Positions 16,600-23,336 of a DNA stretch of 25,864 nt are shown here, piece after piece. Position 1 is the first letter of the stretch, and each line of letters opens with the position of its first letter. A program made the translations under genes and the position numbers. Below the pieces are notes generated by a model that did not search any database, had not been told where the DNA came from, and saw nothing but the letters and a program-made list of their open reading frames with translations. The stretch comes from Clostridia bacterium (GTDB lineage: Bacteria; Bacillota; Clostridia; Christensenellales; Pumilibacteraceae): assembly GCA_900762945.1 (NCBI GenBank), contig CAAFIN010000256.1, positions 1-25,864 of the forward strand. The letters are read 5' to 3'.

Positions 16600-17502
16600 T
16601 TATTCTCCTCTCCCCACCAGCGTAAGCACCGCCATGCGCACCGCCACGCCGTTTGTGACTTGAGTGTTTATGCGGCTTCTGCCGCCGTCCGCAACCGCGC
16701 CCGAAATCTCCACGCCGCGATTGACGGGACCTGGGTGCATCACGATCGCGTGCGGCGAAGCGTATGACAGCAGTTCGTCCGTAACGCCCCAGCCCGCGTT
16801 GTACTCGCGTAGGCTCGGGAAAAGCCCTTGCTTTTGCCGCTCGAGTTGGATACGAAGCGCCATTACGACGTCCGCGTCCTTTACCGCTTCTTTGGGATCT
16901 GTCGTAACGCGGCATTCGCGTTCGAAGCCCTCGGGAAGCAACGTTTTCGGTCCGCAGAAAGCGACTTCCGCGCCCAGCGTTTTCAGTCCCCAAAGATCGC
17001 TTCTAGCCACCCTCGAGTGCTTGATATCGCCGATGATCGCGACCTTAAGCCCCGAAATCCAGCCGAACTCTTCGCGCATGGTGAAAAAGTCCAGAAGCGC
17101 CTGCGTGGGGTGTTCGTTCGCTCCGTCGCCGGCGTTGACCACCGCGGCTTTTATGTTTTTCGATAAAAATAAAGGCGCTCCGCTTGCCCGATGCCGAATA
17201 ACGACAATATCCGAACCGAGTGCGTCCAGAGTCTTGCCCGTATCGATAAGCGATTCGCCTTTTTGCACGCTCGACGACGAAACGTCCAGCGAATTGACGC
17301 GCGCTCCCACGGCTTCCGCCGCCAGAGTGAAACTCGTTTTGGTGCGCGTGCTGTTTTCGTAAAACACCGTGGTGACTTGCTTTCCGCTAAGGTCGTCGCG
17401 CCGCTTGCCGCTCAGCCACGATTTTTTCATTTCGGACGCCAGATCTAGAACGTCGTGTATCGCGTTCGCCGACATCTGCCTGATTCCCAGTAAGTCTTTC
17501 AC
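16600..17502 (-). CDS. pyrB: Aspartate carbamoyltransferase catalytic subunit
   Basis: The 300-residue enzyme condenses carbamoyl phosphate and aspartate, the committed step. The carbamoyl-phosphate site is STRTKTSF (51-58); Lys replaces the more usual Arg at its fifth position. HPTQ is at 131-134 and MHPGPVNRG at 255-263. No regulatory subunit (pyrI) follows, as in Bacillus-type enzymes. The start is GTG at 17502, preceded by GGAGGAG with suitable spacing. It is the first gene of the eight-gene operon and lies 22 bases past the leader's terminator U-run. Confidence 0.97.
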   Translation of the reverse strand: MKDLLGIRQMSANAIHDVLDLASEMKKSWLSGKRRDDLSGKQVTTVFYENSTRTKTSFTLAAEAVGARVNSLDVSSSSVQKGESLIDTGKTLDALGSDIVVIRHRASGAPLFLSKNIKAAVVNAGDGANEHPTQALLDFFTMREEFGWISGLKVAIIGDIKHSRVARSDLWGLKTLGAEVAFCGPKTLLPEGFERECRVTTDPKEAVKDADVVMALRIQLERQKQGLFPSLREYNAGWGVTDELLSYASPHAIVMHPGPVNRGVEISGAVADGGRSRINTQVTNGVAVRMAVLTLVGRGE

Positions 17503-17645
17503 TCGCTTTGCTCCTCCGTTTTAGAAAAAAACTGCCCCGTATAGGGCAGTCGCTGATCACGAACTCGTCGTTTTCGTCTATGAGTTACCGCCCGTAGACT
17601 CAGGCTCTTTCCGCTTGGAACGCCGCGTTCCTCGCACGAGCCTAG
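17503..17645 (-). promoter_or_regulatory. pyr operon leader with mutually exclusive terminator and antiterminator
   Basis: Read 5' to 3' on the minus strand, the leader first forms a stem AGGCTC/GAGCCT enclosing GGAACG/CGTTCC. Next comes GTCTA/TAGAC, enclosing GGGCGGT (17587-17593). GGGCGGT can instead pair with ACTGCCC, the 5' arm of the terminator (17544-17550). Neighbouring AACTC can pair with GAGTT at the same time. The antiterminator and terminator therefore exclude each other, and the GTCTA/TAGAC hairpin would act as anti-antiterminator. The usual regulator of such leaders in Bacillota is PyrR with UMP, but the known PyrR loop is only weakly matched (GTGCGAGG). No known riboswitch was recognised. 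Confidence 0.75.
17525..17550 (-). terminator. Attenuator terminator upstream of pyrB
   Basis: On the minus strand, ACTGCCC, loop TATACG, GGGCAGT and a run of seven T form a perfect 7-base-pair intrinsic terminator. It ends 22 bases before the pyrB GTG start, between promoter and gene, so it can only serve as a regulated attenuator. Confidence 0.88.
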
Positions 17646-17648
17646 GTT

Positions 17649-17677
17649 ATATTACCATATCGCGCGAAAAAAGTAAA
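17649..17677 (-). promoter_or_regulatory. Probable sigma-A promoter of the pyr operon
   Basis: Minus strand -35 TTTACT (17672-17677), a 17-base spacer, and -10 TAATAT (17649-17654). Each hexamer matches consensus at four of six positions. The predicted RNA start is at about 17642, so the transcript would open directly with the first leader hairpin. A 6-base inverted repeat, GACAAT/ATTGTC (17688-17707), lies just upstream and could be an operator; that is speculative. Confidence 0.7.
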
Positions 17678-17754
17678 GCGTTTTTAAGACAATAATCGGT
17701 GATTGTCGCGTGAAAAGTCCGACACGGAACCGCTATCCCGACCACGTCAAACCT

Positions 17755-17830
17755 CTGGCGGAGCGACAGCGACGCGGATATCACACGGCAAAGCAGTATA
17801 TCACTTCGCCGCAAGGCGAAATATCACTCA
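17755..17830. repeat. Array of short hairpin + ATATCAC units (array 1)
   Basis: ATATCAC occurs at 17778-17784, 17798-17804 and 17821-17827. Each is preceded by a short palindrome, clearest in TTCGCC-GCAA-GGCGAA (17805-17820). The array lies just beyond the stop codon of the ABC permease and upstream of the pyr promoter. No typical U-tract terminator was found in 17690-17837, so these hairpins may supply 3' end structure for the exporter mRNA. Confidence 0.65.
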
Positions 17831-17837
17831 TTACCCA

Positions 17838-18884
17838 TTACGCGCGTTTGCGGCGAGAAGAAACCGTACCGTAAATTACATTTATTATAAGGAACAGAAC
17901 GACCGTGCCCGAAAGCACCGCCGCCATTGCGCCCGAGCCCATGGACAGCCCGAAAAAGTCGAACTCGACGGCGTAGGACGAGGCGAGCGCGGAATAGACT
18001 TCGCCGCTGCCGCCCGCGAGTGCGCCGAGCGCGCCGCGCATAAAGAAACTGCGGAACAAGCCCGCGGAGTAACTTCCGGGGAAAAGGCAAGTTATATAGC
18101 GGACGTAGACCGGGAGTATGCTGACGGGCATATACGCGCCGATCACGAAGCCCACCACCGCGCTGACAATGCCCACGAACGCCGAAAACGCCGAATTCGT
18201 GCGGAAAAATCCCGATATGAACACGTTGACCAGCGTGGACGACAGACACGACAGCACCGTCACGCCGTAGGCGGAGAACGCTTCGGCGGCGGTCATGAAG
18301 AAACTGCCGCTTATCGCGAGGTAAATAAGGCACACGGCATAAACCACCGAGCAGATAAACAACGTGACCGTGAAATTATAAAGGAAATAACCGAGCGTGA
18401 CCACCCCGCCGCCGACGGGCGAAGCGAGCGCGTCGCGCGTAAGCCCGCGTTCGCGATCCTGCACCATGACGGTGTTAGCCGACAGCGAAACGGTGATACA
18501 GCCTACGCTCATCACTCCCGCCGCCACCCACGAATCGATAAACGCTTTGATCGCCGCGTCCGAAAGTTCCACGCCGCCCGGAAGCCCGCTTTTCACCGCC
18601 GCGATCTGCACGTCGCCGAGAAACAGCGTGTATAAAAGCAGAAGTATCAGCGGCGCGAGCAGCGAGAACAACACAGCCGCCTTGTCGAGAAGAAAGATTT
18701 TCAGCGTTCGGCGGCTGAGCGCAAGCAGCGCGAAAAAGTCGTCCGCCAGTTTTTCTCTCGCCGCGTGCAAGCGTTCACCGCGCGGCTTGTCGATTTTATT
18801 ATCGGCTATATTTTCGTTTGGTTGCGATTCCGTGAATTCCTCAAGGCTTTCGCGGGTTTCGGAAACGTTATTTTCGTCGATCAT
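17838..18884 (-). CDS. ABC-2 type exporter permease
   Basis: The 348-residue membrane protein has a charged, cytosolic N-terminus of about 65 residues and six predicted membrane segments (about 68-90, 117-140, 161-190, 203-225, 235-255 and 322-340). A large outward loop follows the first. The mid-region ...VMVQDRERGLTRDALASPV... (139-157) is characteristic of DrrB/ABC-2 permeases. Its ATG overlaps the ATPase stop (ATGA), so the two are coupled and should form a 2+2 exporter. The substrate (drug, lipid, glycan or peptide) cannot be told from sequence. The in-frame extension upstream is inside the ATPase gene and was ignored. Confidence 0.88.
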   Translation of the reverse strand: MIDENNVSETRESLEEFTESQPNENIADNKIDKPRGERLHAAREKLADDFFALLALSRRTLKIFLLDKAAVLFSLLAPLILLLLYTLFLGDVQIAAVKSGLPGGVELSDAAIKAFIDSWVAAGVMSVGCITVSLSANTVMVQDRERGLTRDALASPVGGGVVTLGYFLYNFTVTLFICSVVYAVCLIYLAISGSFFMTAAEAFSAYGVTVLSCLSSTLVNVFISGFFRTNSAFSAFVGIVSAVVGFVIGAYMPVSILPVYVRYITCLFPGSYSAGLFRSFFMRGALGALAGGSGEVYSALASSYAVEFDFFGLSMGSGAMAAVLSGTVVLFLIINVIYGTVSSRRKRA

Positions 18885-19816
18885 TGATTTTCGACCTCCT
18901 CGCGCGTTCTGCCGGTGGCGCTTAGGAAAACGTCGTCCATGTCGCCCTTTACGATCTCGAAGTCGTCGGGATTGCCGAGTTCGGACAGAAGATCCAGCGC
19001 TTCGCGCACTGCCGTCACGCGCACGCGATAAGCGTTCGATTCGTATCTGTACGGCTTGCCGACTCGCCGCAAAACCTCGTCGAATTCCGCGGTTTGTTCG
19101 CGGTAAAGCACGACGTAATCTCCCGAAAACCGTTCTTTCAGTTCGTGCGGAGCGCCCGCCGCAACTATCCTGCCGCGATCGATTATCACGGCTTCGTCCG
19201 CTTTCGCGGCTTCTTCCATATAGTGCGTGGTGAGGAACACCGTCGTTCCGCGCTCGCGCCGCAAGTTCTCGATGACTTCCCACACCTTTTTGCGGGTCAT
19301 GGGGTCAAGTCCCGTAGTCGGCTCGTCGAGGTAGAGTATTTCGGGCGAATTTATAAGCCCGCGGGCAAGATCCGCCCGCCGCTTCTGCCCGCCCGACAGA
19401 TTTTTAAGCGGTTTGTTCATTATGGGGTCGAGGTCTAGTAGGTCGCTTAGTTCACGGATTCGAGATTTCAGCGCTTTTCCGCGCAGTCCGTAGAACGCCG
19501 CGCGGGTCGCGAGGTTGTCGCGCACCGTCAGTCGCTCGTCCAGCACGCTCGACTGAAAAACTATGCCCGTTTTTCGCTTGATTTCGGCGGAGCTTCGGTC
19601 GGGATTGAGCCCCAGTATGCGCACTTCGCCGCCTGTTTTGCCCAAGACCGAGCATAGAATATTGATCGTGGTTGACTTGCCCGCGCCGTTTACGCCGAGA
19701 TACGCGAAAAGCGCGCCGCGCGGCACGGCAAAACTCACGCCGCAAAGCGCCGTTTCGCCCTCGCCGTAGCGCTTTATAAGGTCTTTCACTTCTATCGCGA
19801 TTTCGTTCATAGCCAT
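18881..19816 (-). CDS. ABC-2 type exporter ATP-binding protein (DrrA/CcmA family)
   Basis: The 311-residue cytosolic ATPase has Walker A GVNGAGKST (41-49), Q-loop Gln88, signature LSGGQ (140-144), Walker B LYLDEP (161-166) and switch His198. The C-terminal ~90 residues after the nucleotide domain match DrrA-type proteins (GDMDDVFLSATG, 291-302). It drives the adjacent permease. Two start codons are possible. ATG at 19816 has AGGGG six bases upstream. ATG at 19810 falls where transcription from the visible promoter would begin, which would make the message leaderless. Specificity is unknown; antibiotic self-resistance exporters and general efflux pumps both use this family. Confidence 0.93.
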   Translation of the reverse strand: MAMNEIAIEVKDLIKRYGEGETALCGVSFAVPRGALFAYLGVNGAGKSTTINILCSVLGKTGGEVRILGLNPDRSSAEIKRKTGIVFQSSVLDERLTVRDNLATRAAFYGLRGKALKSRIRELSDLLDLDPIMNKPLKNLSGGQKRRADLARGLINSPEILYLDEPTTGLDPMTRKKVWEVIENLRRERGTTVFLTTHYMEEAAKADEAVIIDRGRIVAAGAPHELKERFSGDYVVLYREQTAEFDEVLRRVGKPYRYESNAYRVRVTAVREALDLLSELGNPDDFEIVKGDMDDVFLSATGRTREEVENQ

Positions 19817-19845
19817 ATAGTACCCCTATTTTGCGCGATTGTCAA
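19817..19845 (-). promoter_or_regulatory. Probable promoter of the ABC exporter operon
   Basis: On the minus strand a perfect -35 TTGACA (19840-19845) is followed by a 17-base spacer and -10 TACTAT (19817-19822), which abuts the first ATG. The expected RNA start is within ATGGCTATG, near 19810. An AGGGG motif in the spacer would not then be in the transcript. Confidence 0.65.
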
Positions 19846-19897
19846 CGATTTGCGCTCGTCGCGCCGCCGCAAAAATCGCCGAAAACGGGCGAAACGG

Positions 19898-19926
19898 TTG
19901 CGTTTTTACGCGTAATTTGTTATACT
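19898..19926 (+). promoter_or_regulatory. Probable promoter of homoserine kinase gene
   Basis: -35 TTGCGT (19898-19903), a 17-base spacer, and -10 TATACT (19921-19926). The transcript would start near 19933, about 42 bases before the start codon. It is divergent from the ABC promoter; the -35 boxes are about 50 bases apart. Confidence 0.75.
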
Positions 19927-19974
19927 AAAGTAAACGCGGATAGTACCGCGGGTTTATCGAAGAGGTGTCGGCTA

Positions 19975-20868
19975 ATGAAATTTATCGTGAAAGCAAACGC
20001 CACGACGGCGAATATCGGATCGGGCTTCGATTGTTCGGGGCTTGCGCTCGATCTTAAAAACGAGATACTCGTGTCGGACGAAGGCGACGAGCCGCTCGTT
20101 ATCCGTGCGGGCGCGGGCGTGCCGACGGACGAAAGCAATCTTATTTACCGCGCGATGACCGAGGTTTTCGCGGCGGTCGGACGCTTCCCCAAAAGCGTTA
20201 CGATAGAACAGACCGACCGCATACCCATGGCTAGCGGTCTGGGCAGCAGCGCGGCTTGCGTGGCGGCGGGCTTGACCGCGGCGAACGTGCTGACCGGCAA
20301 CGCGCTTTCGTTCCGCGAGATAATCGATCTTGCGGCGAAAATCGACGGACACCCCGACAACGTTCTGCCCTGTCTTGTCGGCGGCGCTACGGCGGCGGTC
20401 ATGAAGCGCGACGGAAGCGGCGTGGAAGAATTTATCCGCGTTGAACTGCCGGGCAATCTGTTCGCGGCGGCGCTCACCCCGAACTTCCCGCTCGAAACCA
20501 AAAAGGCGCGGAAAGTTTTGCCAGAGGTCTACCCGAAAGCGGACGTCGTTTACTCTCTGTCGCGGGCGGTGGTGAGTTTTGCCGCGCTCGCCGTAGGCGA
20601 CGCGGGCAAACTCGCTTGCGTGGACGACAAACTGCATCAGCCCTACCGCATACCGCTTATCCCCGGATATACCGAGGCTGTCGGCGCGCTGAAAGACGCG
20701 GACGCTATATGCGCGTTCCTCAGCGGCGCGGGTCCTACCGTTCTCGGCATTTTCAAGGAAACGCCGGGTCTGTCCCGCGACTCTCTCGCCCTCTCCGCTC
20801 CCTCCGGCTGGACGAAACGCGTTCTGTCGTTCGACAATCACGGGGTTATAGCGGAAAAGATAGGGTAA
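19975..20868 (+). CDS. thrB: Homoserine kinase
   Basis: The 297-residue GHMP-family kinase phosphorylates L-homoserine for threonine synthesis. Signatures are ANATTANIGSGFDCSGLALD (7-26), the ATP-binding loop PMASGLGSSAA (84-94), DGHPDNVLPCLVGG (124-137) and the C-terminal LSGAGPTVLG. The start at 19975 follows AGAGGTG at seven bases; an upstream in-frame extension overlaps the promoter and was rejected. It stands alone here: hom and thrC, its usual neighbours, are not in the window. No threonine attenuator is evident in the short 5' leader. Confidence 0.95.
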   Translation: MKFIVKANATTANIGSGFDCSGLALDLKNEILVSDEGDEPLVIRAGAGVPTDESNLIYRAMTEVFAAVGRFPKSVTIEQTDRIPMASGLGSSAACVAAGLTAANVLTGNALSFREIIDLAAKIDGHPDNVLPCLVGGATAAVMKRDGSGVEEFIRVELPGNLFAAALTPNFPLETKKARKVLPEVYPKADVVYSLSRAVVSFAALAVGDAGKLACVDDKLHQPYRIPLIPGYTEAVGALKDADAICAFLSGAGPTVLGIFKETPGLSRDSLALSAPSGWTKRVLSFDNHGVIAEKIG

Positions 20869-20916
20869 GAAAGATTATAGTAAAACGAATACCACCTTAT
20901 ACGTTATTCGTGCGTA

Positions 20917-21002
20917 ACCCCGGAAATCCGGCGAAGCGCAAAATTATAATTTTATGCGGCTTCGCCTAGATCCCTCGACTTCGCTCGGGATGACGTATAA
21001 GG
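20917..21002. repeat. Palindrome plus GGGATGACGTATAAGG repeat
   Basis: GGCGAAGC (20930-20937) and GCTTCGCC (20959-20966) flank a perfect 14-base palindrome AAAATTATAATTTT (20940-20953), giving a near-perfect 37-base palindrome. It is followed by CTAGATCCCTCGACTTCGC and TCGGGATGACGTATAAGG. The same order occurs at 1726-1800. It lies about 50 bases past the thrB stop; without a T-run it is not a standard terminator. Confidence 0.65.
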
Positions 21003-21024
21003 ATAAGTACTTCTCTTATAGTAT

Positions 21025-21164
21025 GGGATTCCACGCAAATGCTTGGGCATTTGCTCTGAATGACGAGGTAACAGTTGGGCTGCGCGTTAAATTTTAAAAT
21101 AGACCGCATACTTTTCGTTTTTACACGTCATCCTGAGGGAGCGTAAGCGACCGTGATGATCCCC
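21025..21164. repeat. Second copy of the GATCC/GATGACG repeat family
   Basis: It opens GGGATTCCAC with a hairpin GCAAATGC-TTGG-GCATTTGC (21035-21054). It continues CTCTGAATGACG, an AT-rich core beside TGCGCG (inverted relative to the 416-583 copy), and CGTCATCCTGAGGGAGCG. It ends TGATGATCCCC. The order matches 416-583; only the left hairpin and core sequence differ. Confidence 0.65.
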
Positions 21165-21191
21165 GACAGCAGAGAAGCAAATTATCCTTAA

Positions 21192-21310
21192 CCCGCGCGG
21201 AGCGCGGATATCACCCGTGTAGCGGATATCACTTTTGCGTAGCAAAAATATCACCAGAGCGATAGCGAGGATATAACTCGTTACCACCCGCGCGACAGCG
21301 AGGATATAAC
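21192..21310. repeat. Array of short hairpin + ATATCAC units (array 2)
   Basis: ATATCAC is at 21208-21214, 21226-21232 and 21248-21254, and the variant ATATAAC at 21271-21277 and 21304-21310. Clear preceding palindromes are CCGCGC-GGA-GCGCGG and TTTTGC-GTA-GCAAAA; the later units are degenerate. It ends at the -10 region of the flippase promoter. It is the same unit type as 17755-17830. Confidence 0.7.
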
Positions 21311-21320
21311 TAATTATAAT
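21292..21320 (+). promoter_or_regulatory. Probable promoter of the flippase gene, overlapping the repeat array
   Basis: A perfect -10 TATAAT (21315-21320) lies 17 bases after GCGACA (21292-21297), which matches the -35 consensus at four positions. The -35 lies within the last hairpin unit of array 2. The 5' leader would be about 26 bases, with GAGGA as the only candidate ribosome site apart from AAGGG, which is too close to the ATG. Confidence 0.6.
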
Positions 21321-21352
21321 ATTCCCGCGAGGAAAACGCGCATACTAAGGGA

Positions 21353-23179
21353 ATGAAAAAGAACCTTAGGTATCTGTTTACGGGGGCGGGTATGCTTGCG
21401 GTCGCGTCGGTCGTGGCGAAACTTCTGGGCGCGATGTACCGCGTGCCGCTCACCAACGTGCTGGGCGGCGAGGGCATGGGACTTTACCAACTCGTTTTCC
21501 CGCTGTACACGCTGCTTCTCACGGTGTCGAGCGGCGGACTGCCGATCGCGGTTTCGCGGCTTGTGGCGGTCAAACTCGCGGACGGCGACGAAAAGGGGGC
21601 CGCGCGGGTATTGCGGGTTTCGCTCGTCGCGCTGTCGCTCGCGGGGCTTATCGGCACGGCGTTACTGCTTATATTCGGCGGAGCGGCGGCTGCGTTTCAG
21701 GGCAACGCCGAAGCGCGCATCGCGTACTACGGAATTGCACCCGCCGTACTGTTCGTCGCGATAATCTCGTGCTTCCGCGGTTACTTTCAGGGTAGAGAAA
21801 ATATGCTTCCCGGCGCGGTTTCGCAACTTACCGAGCAAGCGGGCAAACTGGTTTTCGGACTGTACCTTGCGAATAAATTTATGCCGATGGGTTACGCTTA
21901 CGGCGTGTTCGGAGCGCTCGTCGGAGTTTCGCTGTCCGAACTTTTCGCCGCCGCCGTACTCGCGATTACCTACGTTTTCGGGGCAAGAGCGCGAAAAAGA
22001 AACGCCGCGTACGCCGCCCGCCGCCTGCTTGCCGCCGAACCCGCCGCGGACGAAGCGTTTTTAGACCTTACGAAAGAAACGGCGGAGGAGCGCGAGCGCC
22101 GCAGGATCGCGGACGAGCAAACGAAGTCGGAAACCGAGGAAGCCGAGCGGCTAGCCGCCCGACCCGCTACCGCCGTTACGAAAGCCGCGGACTCTGAGTT
22201 TACCGGCGATATGACAGCGGAAATGTGTCTGGGCGCTACGGAAGCGGGTCTGCAGAGCAGTTGCAAGGAAGCCAAAGCGCCAGACGCCGTCACCGTCCGC
22301 GAGATCCTCGGCGCGCTGTTGGCGGTTGCCGTGCCGGTGGCGTTCGGGTCGCTCGTGATGCCGCTTACGGGGCTTGTCGACAGCATGCTTGTCGTCAATA
22401 TTCTGCAGTACGTCGGCTACGGCAGAGCGGAAGCGACCGCCGCGTACGGACTGACCAGCGGCACCGTCGCTACGCTCGTGAACATGCCGGTAGCGGTGAT
22501 TTTCGCGTTCTCGGCGGTGCTGTTGCCGCGCGTGGCGAAGTGCTGCCGCGACCCCGAAAAAGTCGCGCGGGAAGCGGGCTTCTCGCTGAAACTCTGTTGC
22601 GCGTGCGGACTGCTGTGCGCGCTCGCCCTCGGCACGTTCTCGTCCGGGATAGTGCGCGTTCTGTACTCGCGGGGATTAGAGGAATCGCAGATCGAAACGA
22701 CCGTACGGCTTACGCGCATATCTGCCGTTTCGGTGCTGTACGTCGGGATAATCCAGGTATCGACAGCCGCGCTTCAGGGCTTGGGCGAAGCCAAAATCCC
22801 CGCCCGCAACCTTCTCGTCGGCGCGATCGTGAAAGTCGCGGTCACCGCGGTTTCGCTGTTCTTTATCGGAGTTTACGGCGCGGCGATCGGCACGGTGCTG
22901 TGCTACGCGACCACGGCGGTACTCGACGTCGCGGCTCTCGTAAAGCGCGTTCCGCTCCTTGCCGACCCTAAAATTTTGCTCGCACCCGTAGTCGGCACGG
23001 TCGCGTTCGCCGCCGCGGGGCTGAGCGTTGCGTACGGACTTAGCGGCATTAACCCGCTTCTCGCCCTATTTATCGAAGCGACCGCAGCGACAGTCGCGTA
23101 TATCGCCGCAATGCTCGCGCTGAAGTGGTTTACCCGCGACGAACTTGCCCGCGTTCTGCCGTTCATAAAGCGCCGATAA
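21353..23179 (+). CDS. SpoVB/MurJ-like (MOP superfamily) polysaccharide or lipid II flippase
   Basis: The 608-residue polytopic membrane protein fits the MATE/MOP flippases that move lipid-linked sugars across the membrane. The N-terminus, LASVVAKLLGAMYRVPL-like with GGEGMGLYQLVFPLYTLLL (38-56), is typical of SpoVB/YtgP/MurJ-type proteins of Bacillota; CFRGYFQGRENMLPGAVSQL (140-159) is another family block. About twelve to fourteen membrane segments are expected. It is longer than the usual ~530 residues because of a hydrophilic ~100-residue insert (211-313) between the two halves. No in-frame upstream start precedes the stop codon, so ATG 21353 stands although its ribosome site is poor. Whether it acts in peptidoglycan, spore cortex or surface glycan synthesis cannot be told. 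Confidence 0.9.
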   Translation: MKKNLRYLFTGAGMLAVASVVAKLLGAMYRVPLTNVLGGEGMGLYQLVFPLYTLLLTVSSGGLPIAVSRLVAVKLADGDEKGAARVLRVSLVALSLAGLIGTALLLIFGGAAAAFQGNAEARIAYYGIAPAVLFVAIISCFRGYFQGRENMLPGAVSQLTEQAGKLVFGLYLANKFMPMGYAYGVFGALVGVSLSELFAAAVLAITYVFGARARKRNAAYAARRLLAAEPAADEAFLDLTKETAEERERRRIADEQTKSETEEAERLAARPATAVTKAADSEFTGDMTAEMCLGATEAGLQSSCKEAKAPDAVTVREILGALLAVAVPVAFGSLVMPLTGLVDSMLVVNILQYVGYGRAEATAAYGLTSGTVATLVNMPVAVIFAFSAVLLPRVAKCCRDPEKVAREAGFSLKLCCACGLLCALALGTFSSGIVRVLYSRGLEESQIETTVRLTRISAVSVLYVGIIQVSTAALQGLGEAKIPARNLLVGAIVKVAVTAVSLFFIGVYGAAIGTVLCYATTAVLDVAALVKRVPLLADPKILLAPVVGTVAFAAAGLSVAYGLSGINPLLALFIEATAATVAYIAAMLALKWFTRDELARVLPFIKRR

Positions 23180-23274
23180 TCCCGAAAAAACCGCCGTAAG
23201 CCCGCCGAGGGCGCGCTTTACCCGCGATGAAACCAACTTTTTCGCAAAAACTAGCGGCAAAAAGCGGCGAACCC

Positions 23275-23303
23275 TTGATTTTTTCCGTTCGTTGGTATAT
23301 AAT
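23275..23303 (+). promoter_or_regulatory. Probable promoter of serS
   Basis: -35 TTGATT (23275-23280), a 17-base spacer, and a perfect -10 TATAAT (23298-23303). The transcript would start near 23310, only about 27 bases before the ATG, which leaves no room for a T-box leader. Confidence 0.85.
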
Positions 23304-23336
23304 AGCGGTATAATTTCACCAAGAAGGGTTAGATTT

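Noticed and set aside
17525..17645. T-box or known riboswitch ahead of pyrB
   Set aside because: GGGCGGTAAC loosely resembles a T-box, but the leader is too short and lacks stem I and the UGGN bulge. No purine, PRPP, guanidine or SAM aptamer core was recognised.
17688..17707. Operator at GACAAT/ATTGTC upstream of the pyr promoter
   Set aside because: It is a single short inverted repeat with no second copy in the window. It is noted in the promoter entry but not called as a site.
17755..17830. CRISPR array
   Set aside because: The repeated part is only 7 bases, the units differ in length (about 18-33 bases), the variable parts are palindromes, and there are no cas genes.
20869..21352. Additional small protein gene in the thrB-flippase gap
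   Set aside because: The only frames (for example 21087-21287, minus) are built from repeat sequence, with no ribosome site or recognisable protein features.
23275..23336. T-box leader for serS
   Set aside because: The strong promoter lies only about 34 bases from the start codon, so there is no room for stem I or an antiterminator.
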